From Ryuthela nishihirai (Eukaryota; Arthropoda; Arachnida; Araneae; Heptathelidae): 64,000 bases of DNA. Location: the NCBI GenBank assembly GCA_038380435.1, contig JAWZYU010000019.1, forward strand, positions 29,599,801-29,663,800, in the 5' to 3' direction. Made by a program: the position numbers and the translations under genes. Of the stretch, positions 33,697 to 44,948 are shown one piece after another (positions within the stretch are counted from its first letter, which is position 1; each line of letters opens with the position of its first letter). Below the pieces are notes generated by a model. It worked only from the letters and a program-made list of their open reading frames with translations, was not told the DNA's origin and ran no database searches.

Positions 33697-34079
33697 GGGG
33701 CGGGGGTGGCTCAGTCGGTAGTGGGCCAGGCTCGTAATCTGTAATTCCCTGGTTCGAGTCCCAGCTGGGTCAGCGTTGAGATTTATCTCCGCAAAAATTC
33801 TCCGCCCTGCCCACGGTCAGTAGGGGACACCGATGGGCATGGAAAGGCCGCCGTCCGTCGGATGGGACCTTAAGCCGTGGCCCCGTGTGCGGGAGAGCTA
33901 TACCCCATGCACGTTAAAGAACACGCTGGATGACCTTGACGGGAGGCTACCATCTGTCTTCCAACACCTGTTCCAGTGGGTCCCCTCCCCCACCTTCTCT
34001 GAGCCTTCGGGGTCCATGTGACCTGGCCATTTAGCCCATGGTGTGCAAAAAAGTGCCGCTCAGGGTAAAACAACCCAAC
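33697..34079 (+). mobile_element. SINE1, young full-length copy
   Basis: Near-consensus from GGGGCGGGGGTGGCTCAGTC to GTAAAACAACCCAA. A 13-bp duplication TCTGTCCGAATAG lies at 33684-33696 and 34080-34092, with no mismatch. Confidence 0.95.
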
Positions 34080-34381
34080 TCTGTCCGAATAGCTCTTTAA
34101 CGGAAAATAAGATGTAAGTTCGGTACATGCATGTTTTTATTAAAGTAGACTATATAACATATTAAAGGCCGAGACTTAAAATTCATTTTCTTTGAAAACG
34201 AGCGTTTCAGATTCGCCAGAGACGATATATTGTTTTTAGAATTGTTGTTATTTCCAATTTAAGGTCGTCGCTACTCTAAACATCAAAGGCATGCATAAGC
34301 TCTAAAAGAGCAACGTTAATCTGTAGACCTATTGGGTAATTATTTTCTGACACTCGTTTGTTATGAGATCGGAAGAGAACC

Positions 34382-34556
34382 GGTTCGGTGGTCGAGTGGC
34401 TAGTTGTTGGTTATTGATCAAAGGGACTTGTGTTTGAGCCACAAATAAGGCATGAAAGTTTCTTTTTTGTGTGTGCTTTTTTACCTTGAGATCGCTCCTT
34501 CTTCACTGACAAACTCTTCTTAGATCTCTGTTGCAGGCAGCTACATCAGGAGTAAT
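34382..34556 (+). mobile_element. SINE2 copy, diverged
   Basis: GGTGGTCGAGTGGCTAG (A-box region), TATTGATCAAAGGGACTTG, a mutated B box (TGTTTGAGCCAC), then CTCTGTTGCAGGCAGCTAC near the 3' end. Pol III boxes are damaged. Confidence 0.7.
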
Positions 34557-34559
34557 TTA

Positions 34560-34949
34560 ATTATGTTTTTATTTGTCAGAGGAAACCCACCTTTCCGCTG
34601 CTAAGCTTTATTTTTTCAAACAAAACCATGGCCTCGCTGGCTGTCTTTCTTCTAGCAGTAATGTATCAGGAGAGACTGAGCCATCACCTATCGCTACGTA
34701 GTTGGCTTCACTGTATATATATCTATTGTTTCACGGTGTGCATATATGTATTATTTCACAGTATATATATATGGGGCGTAATGTGTTCTACTGAGCATAG
34801 TGATGAAAAACGTTCGTATGAGCATTGGGACAGAAATGCTCCCCTTCCGAGTTATAGCACATTTTGAGAGAGCAAGTAACGAAGCCTGTGGAGTTAATTA
34901 GCTTTTATTCCAGTTATTAGAGCACATTGTAAGTGATCGATGAGAACAA
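34560..34949. other. no gene recognised
   Basis: A 79-residue frame at 34628-34867 is low in complexity (a TATATAT-rich stretch). Nothing is identified. Confidence 0.3.
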
Positions 34950-36380
34950 ATATGTAAGTCTACATCAGAGCAAGTGTTCGAAATAGCCTCCCTGAGCAGC
35001 AAAACACACCTTAGAGCGTCTTCTCATCGACTGTCGAACACGTTGGAAAAGTCCCAGAGTGTTCTAATTCTTTGACAACCATCAAGGATCCGTTCGCTGA
35101 GAGCTTGGTTATTAAAAACCAGAGTAGAGTAAACATCAGTCTTAACATATCCCCATAAGACGAAAACCAGTGAATTCAAATCAGGAGAGCCACAGTTGGT
35201 CTACCTCTACCAATCCAAACGGCAGGAGACGTACCATTATGATGTTCTCAAGCAGTGAAGCTAAAATGTGTTGTTGCTCCATCATGCATGAATCACATGC
35301 GACGGCGTTTGTTAATTGAAACGTCTTCCAGCAGCTAGTTTCATCTTCAAGAAATGCAGAAACTGCTGGCCATTCACCGTTGGTGGCAGGAAAAATGGAC
35401 CGTTCAGTTAGTCATCAGTGATGTCAGTCGAAATTCACATGAGATCTCTGCTGATCCCGAGACAGGGTGATTTCATGAAGATTTTCCCATGCCCAGTGAT
35501 GAATGTCATGAAAATTCACAATGTCATCTCTTGTGAATTGCGATTCATCGATGAAAATCAGGCAATGGAGAAAATCAGGTTCAATACAGTGCCGAAGACG
35601 TCATTGTGAAAACATGGCTTGTGAATGAAAATTAGCTAGACCGTACTCGCTGCCCGTGATATGAGTAGAGTTGTTCCTGACGATAAATCTCCGTACAGTT
35701 GAATGTGAAGCATTTACGTGTGCTGGTACTCTTCTTGTTCTACTCCCAGAATCCTCCACGACCATTTCCAGCACCTGTTCCTTTAAAGCAGATGTTCGGA
35801 CACATCTGACCCAGCCCCAATCTGCAGTTAGAAGGGTTGGGTTGGGTTGTTTTACCTCTGAACGGCACTTTTTTGCACACCGTGGGCTAAATGGCCAGGT
35901 CACATGGACCCCGAAGGCTCAGAGAAGGTTGGGGGAGGGGACCCACTGGAACAGCTGTTGGGAAACAGATGGTAGCCTCCCGTCAAGGCCATCCAGCGTG
36001 TTCTTTAACGTGCACAGGGTCCTCTCCCGCACATGGGGCCACGGCTTAACGTCCCATCCGACGGACGGCGGCCTTTCCAAGCCCATCGGTGTCCCCTACT
36101 GACCGTGGGCAAGGCGGGGAATTTTGCGGAGATAAATCTCAACGCTGACCCAGCTGGGACTCGAACCAGGGAACTACAGATTACGAGCCTGGCACGCTAC
36201 CGTCTGAGCCACCCCCGCCCCCAGTTAGAAGGGAAAAGATACCTGCCTCTCGAAGACACCGATCCCTGGCTGGACATCGTCGGTGCGACAACGTTATCCT
36301 GTAAAGAAGCTGGCAATCATTACAATTTCCTTTCGCTCGTCTATAAATGAAACGAATGTCTGCCATTTTAGCGTTGGTTA
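34950..36380 (-). pseudogene. mariner DD41D-type relic interrupted by SINE1
   Basis: On the minus strand the N-terminal block reads MADIRFIYRRAKGNCNDCQL and HRRCPARDRCLREAGIFSLL (36365-36225). The SINE1 insertion follows, then TADWGWVRCVRTSALKEQ and ARVPAHVN-like helix-turn-helix sequence (VNASHSTVRRFIVRNN, 35830-35670). Further down, degraded DDE pieces appear: DESQF near 35548, HHWAWE.. near 35490, LPFGLVEVDQLWL near 35210 and a C-terminal LLYSGF-like block near 35130. Many stops occur. No termini were seen. It belongs to the same broad family as the elements at 15.3 and 36.5 kb. Confidence 0.75.
35837..36221 (-). mobile_element. SINE1 inside a mariner relic
   Basis: A near-consensus copy. 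A perfect 12-bp duplication, CAGTTAGAAGGG, sits at 35825-35836 and 36222-36233. Removing the SINE and one duplication restores continuity of the mariner frame (…FSLL|TADWGW…), which proves the insertion point. Confidence 0.95.
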
Positions 36381-36496
36381 TCCTTTCTTACGTTATCAAA
36401 ACTAAACTCTGAGAACAAATATTGGCTTTCAAAAAGTTAAGAGAATAAAACTGCTTCCTTTCTAACTTAACATTAACTAGCATTTGTAATTATATA

Positions 36497-37045
36497 CAGG
36501 GTGTCTCGAAAATATAGGTACACACTTTTAGGTGAGGTAACCATAACCGGAAACGTCATGGGAAAGTGGTAGCAGAGGTAAAAGATCTGAGAGGACACAA
36601 GACAGTGATTAATGGGAAAACATTTATTGAACATAAATATTACAAATGGCGTACTAGATGGCCTGCCCTCACTTCTGCTACCTCTAATTGACCCATAATC
36701 GCACAAATTTTGATGCACACGCGCAAACAAACGGTGGCCCGGTACATGTCTGTGTGGGAAGCGTTCTTGATACATTCGTTGAGCGGCTCGTCCGTTGCCC
36801 TCAACTATTCCATACAGTAAGTGGATGTCTGCCAGCTTCCTGTTCGAATACCTTTGCATGCTCTTCGTCAGCCGACTACCGTTCGAATGAGGAAATCCGA
36901 AATTTCCCCTCTAGCGCACTGATGGACAGCGCCGCCTATTGACTTACGGTGACGTTTCCGGTTATGGGTTCCTATGCAATTCTCATTCTTTTAGATGTTA
37001 TCTACCTCTCCTAAAGGTTTGTACCTATATTTTTGAGACACCCTG
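36497..37045 (-). mobile_element. mariner-type deletion derivative keeping only the N-terminal domain
   Basis: 549 bp bounded by TA (36495-36496, 37046-37047), with termini CAGGGTGTCTCGAAAATATA and, inverted, CAGGGTGTCTCAAAAATATA. The inverted similarity extends through a GTACACACTTTTAGGTGAGG-type block and the CATAACCGGAAACGTCA block. Inside, on the minus strand from 36859, LADIHLLYGIVEGNGRAAQR and the following QERFPHRHVPGHRLFARVHQ form the first DNA-binding domain. The whole catalytic domain is missing. The small frame ends at 36473, beyond the element. Confidence 0.88.
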
Positions 37046-37047
37046 TA

Positions 37048-37548
37048 TATAATTATATATGTGTATCAGGACTTCATATGTATGAATGTCAAGATGGTAA
37101 CCGATGTATTTATCAATTATTTGTAACTGCATATATTTAACGTTTCCTGTGGATAAGGTACACCAAGCTTTGCGGGGATTTTATTAACATTATTTTAAAT
37201 ATATACTCTATTTTCTCTATTATCTGTATGTGCTATTTGTAAGGAGTATGTAGTATTCGTTCTTACAGTCAAGCTCTTAGAGCTTGTTATGATCAACTCT
37301 GTATATGTAAACGCAAAAGAAATAAAGAGTTATTATTATATTGAAAAAAAAACGTGATTATTCAAGGTCAAGGTCACACACAAATAAACACGAGTATTTA
37401 CAATAAAAACAAGACTACTGATTCATTTAAATGTAACTTCAGAACAACTGCAGACTCATTTTATGTACCATTACCTCACCCAGCAGTTATGGGATTTTAT
37501 CCAACATTTACATTCATCTACTATGCCGTCAGGCATGCAAATGGATGC
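37048..37548. other. no gene recognised
   Basis: AT-rich sequence without a recognised repeat or frame. Confidence 0.35.
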
Positions 37549-37672
37549 AAATTTGGTCTGAGAGGATGGCAGAACCTCAGCAGAAAAACGACACACACAT
37601 CCATGCCTTCATCCGGGGCTCGAACCCGGTCCCTTAGATCAATTGCCAAGCGTGCTAACCACTGGGGGGGTT
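37549..37672 (-). mobile_element. SINE2 copy, 3' truncated at a rearrangement
   Basis: The minus-strand head CCAGTGGTTAGCACGCTTGG, CAATTGATCTAAGGGACC, GGGTTCGAGCCCC and the body start (TGAAGGCATGGATGTGTGTG, TGCTGAGGTTCTGCCATC) are clear. Beyond the A box it abuts GGGGGTTCCTTTGGGGGCGA and the duplicated mariner/SINE1 block. Confidence 0.8.
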
Positions 37673-37682
37673 CCTTTGGGGG

Positions 37683-38059
37683 CGACCATTTCCAAGCACC
37701 TGTTCCTTTAAAGCAGATGTTCGGACACATCTGACCCAGCCTCAATCTGCAGTTAGAAGGGTTGGGTTGGGTTGTTTTACCTCTGAACGGCACTTTTTTG
37801 CACACCATGGGCTAAATGGCCAGGTCACATGGACCCCGAAGGCTCAGAGAAGGTTGGGGAAGGGTACCCACTGGAACAGCTGTTGAGAGACAGATGTTAG
37901 CCTCCCGTCAAGGCCATCAGCGTGTTCTTTAACGTGCATGGGGTATAGCTCTCCCGCACACGGGGCCACGGTTTAACGTCCCGTCCGAAGGACAGCGGCC
38001 TTTCCAAGCCCATCGGTGTCCCCTATGACGTGGGCAGGGCGGGGAATTTTGCGGAGATA
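37683..38059 (-). repeat. duplicated mariner/SINE1 junction block
   Basis: Positions 37683-37761 repeat the mariner relic at 35760-35836 almost base for base (CGACCATTTCC..CCTGTTCCTTTAAAGCAGAT). Positions 37762-38059 repeat the adjoining SINE1, with the same insertion point (TGCAGTTAGAAGGG|TTGGG). The copy stops abruptly at GCGGAGATA, 80 bp short of the SINE head. Two independent insertions at the same base are improbable, so the block was copied after the SINE inserted. Confidence 0.9.
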
Positions 38060-38349
38060 TTACTGTAGTTGGAAACTAGTTTTCCATAGACTCCTAGCTC
38101 GATAGCTTGGCATTTGGTGTTTCTATTTAATATACAGAACAATACACCATGGAATTTCGAATAATATTTTTAAAAATGTTAATTTCTTTTTAGAATGGAT
38201 CAGTTAAAATTAAGAAAATACTTTTATATGAAAACTTTATATTTTAAGCATATATTTCCAATTTTTTCTTTTCTCATGAGAATTTTAAGGGAACCATTTC
38301 TTTCACGGACGCTTCGTCATTGCTTCTATGACAAGTGTTTCACTCTACA

Positions 38350-38573
38350 TTTATATTTTTCACTCTACATTCTCGTATACTTAATATTTTGACAACATTT
38401 CAGGTTCTTAGCCCTTTTATGTAAAGAGTTGTGTCGACCACACGCATATTTTATCAATATAAATATAGATAAAATATGCGTGTGGTCGACACAACTCTTC
38501 ACATAAAAGGGCTAAGAACCTGAAATGTTGGCAGAATATTAAGTATACGAGAATGTAGAGTGAAAAATATAAA
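38350..38573. repeat. near-perfect long palindrome, ~107-bp arms
   Basis: The left arm (CACTCTACATTCTCGTATAC, CATTTCAGGTTCTTAGCCC, GTGTCGACCACACGCATATT) is mirrored exactly or nearly so on the right (AATATGCGTGTGGTCGACAC, GGGCTAAGAACCTGAAATG, GTATACGAGAATGTAGAGTG). A centre of about 10-20 bp (ATCAATATAAATATAGAT) separates them. Only a few differences are seen (TGTAAAGAG/CTCTTCACA; TTGACAAC/GTTGGCAGA). No TA or other target duplication was found at the edges. Confidence 0.9.
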
Positions 38574-40908
38574 CTCGATGGGTTGAATAGGTGTTAAAAT
38601 CGCTATTTTAGATAAAACGTTTTTCATCTCCTTTTTCCTTTCGTAGCGTCTGTTCATTCGCAAATCGAGAAAGCCTCCAACCTTTGCTAGATCCCTCACA
38701 TACCAAACACACTATTATATTAAGGCGTCCCAATTCAGGTAGGAACCTGATATTTTCACCGAACATAGGGTCACAAAGGGGGAACCCGCTTATGAAATTT
38801 GGAACCATTCGATCGAGTATCTCGATAATTAGAGGGGATCAAAATCTATCGAAACGGAATTAATACTTTCGATAATTTTCGTAGAATCGTAGCCACGGAC
38901 TACGAGAGTGTGCGCTAACGTCAGCAACGACTTGAGTAACTCCGGGAAATTCTTCTAGTAGCTAATATACCAGTGTAAATGGAATTATGCTGCATTGTGT
39001 ACTTTACAATATTCCGAAATTGAAAACAGAATTTTAATTGCTCACTTCCATAAAGTATCTATATTAATAATATAGGAGTACGTTGCAAAAATTACTTTTT
39101 TCTTGCATAAGGTGTGGAATTATTTGCTGTGACAGAATCATGTCCTTCGAGTCAAAGGTCAAATTTAGATATACCAGTGCTAGAGGGTTAAATATTGATA
39201 ACTGGAGGCATTTTGCGTCGTAGATCTAGGAAATGTTGTCCAATTTTGGATGCAATGGGTTCTTCGAGGTCAAAGGTCAGATTTCGATATACTCTGCTGG
39301 GGAGCTAAATATTGGCGAAAAGGGCTCAGAAAGTAGGACTCAGAAATAACAGGAATTTTCAGATCTAGAGTCGCATTCAACGTTAAATAGGGGTCAGAGT
39401 GACCATCTAGAAATCAAGAGGTGGTGAAGGCACCGATTGAATTCTAGCATGAAAAATATAGTTAGTACTCAAAAATTATTTATATTCCTGCATTCATCAT
39501 GCTACAATGGTGTGCAAACAGTAAGTAAACGCTGGCATGAAACTCCCTTACTGTTGAGAGAAACTTCGTGTACTATTAGGAGCATGCGTATCATACTTTG
39601 GAAATCGTTGCTCTAGTCTCGGTCGATAACATGCATTTCTCGTAGCCTGATTTTCGCAGATTCGAGTCTACTCTATTTGAGCACTGTTATACTAACGATT
39701 GTTATTGGAATTTGCTACTCGTCTGTTTAGTTCGTTTTCTGAAAAACGAGCTAATATTTTCATTTTGTCACCTGTCTGTCTATCGATCTCTGTTCGTCTA
39801 TTTAGTTGTAGACATTCAACTTATTGTTTTTAGAGAAAAATTAAAAACTTTTCTTGGGTTTGATAGTATTGGTGAAATGCATATTACTATTAGCTATCCC
39901 CAATCTCCCAGAAGTTTTACCTGAGCGCTTTGAAAACGGTGCATTTACGCTAAAAATTTGATGATGGAGTGTGAGGTTCTTGAGTTTAGTTAGCATTGAC
40001 AACAATACTTTGTCCCGTTTCCCATACTCTCTCTCTCTAGACGAATTTTTAAAGGCATATAGATAATGCAGATAAATACAATTACAGATAATTTATAATG
40101 AAATTTAATACAAAGAATTGAAATATTCTCATTGAGATATAGACAGTCATATCAGAATAATATGACCACCTACCTAATAATGGGAATGGGGGTGGTCGTA
40201 TTATTCTTATGCGACTGTGTATAGAGACTAATGTAATAATTGCGTGATACACATTTTTCTACTACACAGGAAATTTTGATTTACATGGTTACAATGTGAT
40301 AATTGAGGAAAACACAAAACTTAAAAGTAATATTCCAAATGAATTTATATATACTGGAAATTTTTAATTTCGATGGTAGAATGCTTAGGAATATTAGTAA
40401 AAATCTACTATAATAAGTTAAATATAATAATTATTTAGTTATATTGTTTTATATTTTGCACTAATTATTTAAAATGAAATAAGATACTGTGGAGCAAAAT
40501 GCCTCCATAGGATCTACTATATACAGATGACTGAAAAATTATTTTCCACATCATCCGTATACAGTCATCCACTAGTTCTATTTGCCACTGCTAAATGGTG
40601 TAAAAGCCGGAAAAGGAAAAACTTAATTTTCTTCGAAAAATAAAGTTCCCCCCATATTCGTCCTATGCGTGATGTTCTCTTCTAATTTCAATATACAGTT
40701 TATAATCAAGATATCAGAGGGTTGTTTTTTTTTAACAAAAGACAAATTATTTTGTTTTGACGTGTTCGTTATAAGTGTCATCAGTAGAGTTGATTATTTC
40801 ATTGAATTAGATTTAAGTCATTTCTACTGTAAAAAAAATCATTAACGACAAGTGCGCACTCTACTAAAGGGAAACATTTTGATTGAGCACTTAGTCATGC
40901 TATATGAT
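38574..40908. other. intergenic stretch with small repeats
   Basis: No gene recognised. A segment around 38730-38960 resembles 41280-41490 (TATGAAATTTGGAACCATTC versus TACGAAATTTGGAAGCATCC). A duplication of period about 117 bp occurs at 39144-39320 (TTCGAGTCAAAGGTCAAATT versus TTCGAGGTCAAAGGTCAGAT). A copy of the uncharacterised repeat shared with 50.5 and 55.3 kb spans about 39710-40020. Confidence 0.5.
40147..40214. repeat. short inverted-repeat element (possible mariner-type MITE)
   Basis: CAGTCATATCAGAATAATAT then GACCACC is mirrored by GGTGGTCGTATTATTCTTAT then GCGACTG, with a spacer of about 15 bp. CAGTC-type ends resemble the TA-flanked element at 56746-56941, but exact TA flanks are not present. 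Confidence 0.4.
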
Positions 40909-41055
40909 GGCCGTCCCGTGGCCGAGTGCGTAGCATGCTTGGTTACTGATCAAAGGGACCTGGGTTCGAGCCACCCACAGACCTTCTACTATGGCGTATA
41001 AACTGGCAGGCGCCTGTCAGACCTCTGTGTCAAACAGCTAGTTGAGGTTTTTTCT
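40909..41055 (+). mobile_element. SINE2 copy, internally deleted
   Basis: CCGTGGCCGAGTGCGTAGCA, TTGGTTACTGATCAAAGGGA, GGGTTCGAGCCAC, then directly CTTCTACTATGGCGTATAAA and GTCAGACCTCTGTGTCAAAC. The body start (GGCATGGATGTG..TGCCATCC) is missing. Confidence 0.8.
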
Positions 41056-41560
41056 ATTTATATGATGAAGCATCAGGAGAAAAATTCCTCTTCTGTTTCT
41101 TTATTACTATCTACAGCCAGCCAAAAGTTTGGAGCGAAACGAATTTCTCTTTTGATCTCCATTCGTTACTTTTTCATTCACAATTTATATTCGAGGTGAC
41201 GCCAGCGCCACCAGCCGTTGTCAGATCCCCCAGAATCTCACACACCTTCGAAACCGTAATTCACGTCCCATAACAGCTACGGACCAGATTTTTAAACCTA
41301 ACACAGGTTCATACAGGAGGAACGTACATACGAAATTTGGAAGCATCCGGTCAAATATCTGTGGAATTACAGGGGACTATAAATCGTATCAAAAAGGAGA
41401 TAAAACTGTTCTAGAAGTTTGCGTAATATTTAAGTTTGCGCACGCGCTGATGCAGTAGAAGAAACACGTATATATTGGTGTCCGTCCGCTCGGATACTTT
41501 CGGAGATCAAATTATTCTTTTTGGATTAAGATCACTGATTAAACTGTGTATGTATACTGT

Positions 41561-41745
41561 GGCCGAGTGGTTAGCACGCTTGGCTACTGATCTAAGGGAC
41601 TTGGGTTCGAGCCCCGTGTTAAGGCATGGATGTGTGTGTCGTTTTTCAGCTGAGGTCCTGCCATCCTCTCAGACTTACTACTGTGGCATATAAACTGACA
41701 GGCTCTTGTCAGACCTATGTGGCAAGCAGCTGCTTGAGGGGGTGC
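41561..41745 (+). mobile_element. SINE2, best full-length copy
   Basis: GTGGCCGAGTGGTTAGCACG (A box), GGGTTCGAGCCCC (B box), GGCATGGATGTGTGTGTCGT, GAGGTCCTGCCATCCTCTCA, GGCATATAAACTGACAGG and GTGGCAAGCAGCTGCTTGAG follow in order. This copy best defines the family, at about 185 bp. Confidence 0.88.
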
Positions 41746-43892
41746 TAACCTTTAGGTTAGCAAGATTGGGAATCGTACTGCATCCTTACGTTAATCAGAT
41801 TAGGAATCAAATTACAATCCTTATGTTAACGAGGTCAGGAATCAAACTCTAATCTTCGGGTTAAGAAAGTGGAGTGAGTATCAATTCTAATGTTAAACTG
41901 ATAATCTGTCTTTACTGACAAGCCCTTCATTCTCAACATTCGGAGCAGAGGAAATATAACCAAACTATTCTGCTGAAACTCTGACTATTTGCTTTCAAAT
42001 GACTGAAATTCTTTTACAATACCTCATTTCTTCCGATACCACATTAATAGAATAATCAGAGCTAGTTAATGAAATATTTCTACCTTCTCAACAGAGAAAG
42101 CCTTTTCAGGCCTTTAACGTAAAACGAATCCAATTTGGGCTGGTGCACAATTTAAATGTAAAAAGAAAAACGGATTATTATTAATTATTAGCTGGCTCTA
42201 AGATGGACAACATTAGAGGAAGAATTCTAATATAAACGGCACGGTGAAATTTCCAGTAATAAAGAAGGAGTTTAATCCCTGGAACTAATCTCATTAAATA
42301 TGTTTTCTCTTAAGAGCTGTGTTGAATAATTAATTTCTGTGCAGTGTTTGATAGAAAGGTTTGTGTGTGTTAAGTTCGCATTTTGTCGGTTCTTCAAAAT
42401 ACATTGTAAGTCATCCTTCAATTAAAATAAACTGATGACATCTCTTCGGAGAGCAAAAACTTAAAAAGATGCAGCAATTTCATTTCAGGCAGATACCAAC
42501 TACCTGTCAGCAGAACATAATTAACACTTTGTCCCCGTTAGTTATGTGCGCCATCAACATGATTGAGGAAGATAATATTTAATGATACAATTAAAACTTA
42601 AACCCTATTTTGTTGGGCTAATTTTATCTCGTCTTTTTATTTCGGAAGATTACAGACTCATAAAGAATTTTTGTATTTGACACTTGCGTATTCTTTCTGG
42701 AATCTAATTAGTGTTGTTCATTTAACTTGGATTGACAGACCAATTTTAAATGAAAATTTTCTGATTTTAAGCGGCTATTTTAATAATCAAAAATGACGCA
42801 CATTAAATGACATATTTGGAAGATAAAAATTACTTAAATCACATGTCAGGAGCTGTTCCTGACAAGCCATTGTTATTATTTTGTTTCGGTCAAACTGTGG
42901 TCGCAAACCTAGTACGCAAATAACAAGACCGAGTGTATTTTCGACTAAATTTCAGATTTTTATTTACTGATCTGCGATGTTTTAATGTTAAAGGAAAACT
43001 CGTTTGGCTCTAACCAGTACTTGTTCTCTTTGTGGTCTCACTGCAGTAACAGATTATTTGTTGCTCTTCGTATACTAGACGAAGAAACATAGAAAATTAA
43101 GTAGAATGCCGAAAGCCCTATCGTAACTAGTTCAGTATTCCGTTCCTTCTTCACTTATCATTGGTGTTTTATTATACATTTTAAACATTTTAATTATGCA
43201 TTTTTTTGACATTTTAACTTTGCTGCAGAGTACTATGTCTGCTATGTTTCCTCCCCAACTTTAATTTTATATCCATTGACGTCCATATATATATATACCC
43301 GTTGCCAGTTCACTATTAAACCCTAAAGGGCAGTTTATAAGCAATTAAACAATACCTCTCCAGAAGCTGGGGTGTCGTCGACGGAAAAGGGAGAGGGGGA
43401 TCAATCGCCAACCCCCTTGAAATGTTTTCGAAATATTTACTTAATGGTGAAAAATATAGGGGGTACAGAGAATTAATGTTTTTATCTAGTTTAAAAGAAA
43501 AAAGATGCAATGCTTTCATTTTGCCGACTCTCTGTCTGTACATTCTTTGGACCGCCTGTCTGTTCCTATAATTTTGTGGCCGACTAAGGAAGATCCAAAG
43601 AACTCGAGTAATAAGTTTTTATTTCATGAAATAAAGCGCGGCAAAAATATGTGGGATCCTCAGTTAACAAGAAACATCTCCGAAGAAGATGACAACAACG
43701 TGACCGCCTACTCAACGACAACGAGCGGCAGTAGCAGCCAATGTATGGCCGCGAGATGTACACGCCGATCTCCAAGTCTTACCCCATACACTTAGTAGTC
43801 CAAAGTGAAGTTAAATATCCTGACAATATCAAAAGAAAATTCGACACCATTTGTTACTCATATTGAAGAGAAAAAAGCTTTAAGTTCCGAAG
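41746..43892. other. no gene firmly recognised
   Basis: Contains short repeats near 41740-41880 (GTTAGCAAGATTGGGAATCG, GTTAACGAGGTCAGGAATCA). A 96-residue plus-strand frame at 43505-43795 has GC-richer codons and a serine/threonine-rich stretch (TAYSTTTSGSSSQ). I cannot assign it. The rest is AT-rich. Confidence 0.35.
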
Positions 43893-44298
43893 TTGGGTTG
43901 GGTTGTTTTACCTCTGAGCGGCACTTTTTTGCACACCATGGGCCAAATGGCCAGGCACATGGATGGCCAGGCACATGGATCCCGAAGGCTCAGAGAAGGT
44001 TGGGGGAGGGGACCCACTGGAACAGCTGTTGGGAGACAGATGGTAGTCTCCCGTCAAGGCCATCCAGCGTGATTCTTTAACGTGCACAGGGTATGGCTCT
44101 CCCGCACACGGGGTCACGACTTAACGTCCCATCCGACGGACGGCGGCCTTTCCAAGCCCATCGGTGTCCCCTACTGACCGTGGGCAAGGCGGGGAATTTT
44201 GCGGAGATAAATCTCAACGCTGACCCAGCTGGGACTCGAACCTGGGAACTACAGATTACGAGCCTGGCGCGCTACCGACTGAGCCACCCCCGCCCCGA
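43893..44298 (-). mobile_element. SINE1, full length with a small internal duplication
   Basis: Consensus-like from TTGGGTTGGGTTG to GAGCCACCCCCGCCCC. The GGCCAGGCACATGGAT block is present twice in tandem (about 43950-43980). The duplication AAGTTCCGAAG / AAGATCCGAAG lies at 43882-43892 and 44299-44309, one mismatch. Confidence 0.93.
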
Positions 44299-44309
44299 AA
44301 GATCCGAAG

Positions 44310-44673
44310 TCAAAATTATTATATATATGTTGTGATGTGTAATAATAGATCCCAATTTTTTGTTGTTAGTATGGAATCACCAAAATATTAGCTAACGTGT
44401 TTAACTGCCTAAAATATGTCTCTAAAGATGTGTACAGCACGAAAGCGCTCAGACCATATGGTCTAAATTCCTAATGCCGAGCTGCCTAAGTAAACATCGT
44501 CATTTAAAATACAGTTTTGGTTTCATCTTCTTTCATATATTAGTGACGAGAAAAAAAATCCATTTTTATAGGCATTCACTATTTAGTGTTTTAGATATAA
44601 ACTAAAAATTCTTGTTAAGCTGGACAGCTATTAATAAAATATTACGAATCGCCATTTCTGAATCTCCCAAAAG
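44310..44673. other. no gene recognised
   Basis: AT-rich flank of Tigger element 2. Confidence 0.35.
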
Positions 44674-44740
44674 TACAATTTGTCGTCGACTTACGACCGT
44701 CCGCACTTACGACCACAAAAAAAATAAATAATAAATTAAT

Positions 44741-44948
44741 AATATCCCGGAACCAAGGTCCACAGGACACGGTCGCTCTAGGTGAGCAGTAGCCATAATG
44801 GGAGAGGTTTTACACGGGGAAGGTCCGTGACTGCCCGATGAGGATTGAATGGACCAACCTAGGGACGTCGTAGTACCGGAGAGACACCCAATCTCCGTCT
44901 GCAAGGTGGGTGACGAGCCTGTACGAACGATTTCCTCTTCCTAGGTGA
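44741..44948 (-). mobile_element. unclassified short insertion in Tigger 2
   Basis: Flanked on both sides by AAAAAAATAAAT-type AT-rich sequence that looks duplicated. On the minus strand it contains GGAAGAGGAAATCGTTCGTA, CAGACGGAGATTGGGTGTCT and CTCTCCGGTACTACGACGTC. A 64-bp piece of the same sequence occurs at 47417-47480 in opposite orientation. No A/B boxes are clear, so the class is unknown. Confidence 0.65.

Noticed and set aside
41561..41632. A functional tRNA gene in the SINE2 head
   Set aside because: The head has promoter boxes but is followed by the same 3' body in several copies, so it is SINE-derived.
43505..43795. 96-residue frame with serine/threonine-rich stretch as a host exon
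   Set aside because: No recognisable family and no clear splice sites; the frame could be chance, so it is mentioned only within the intergenic entry.
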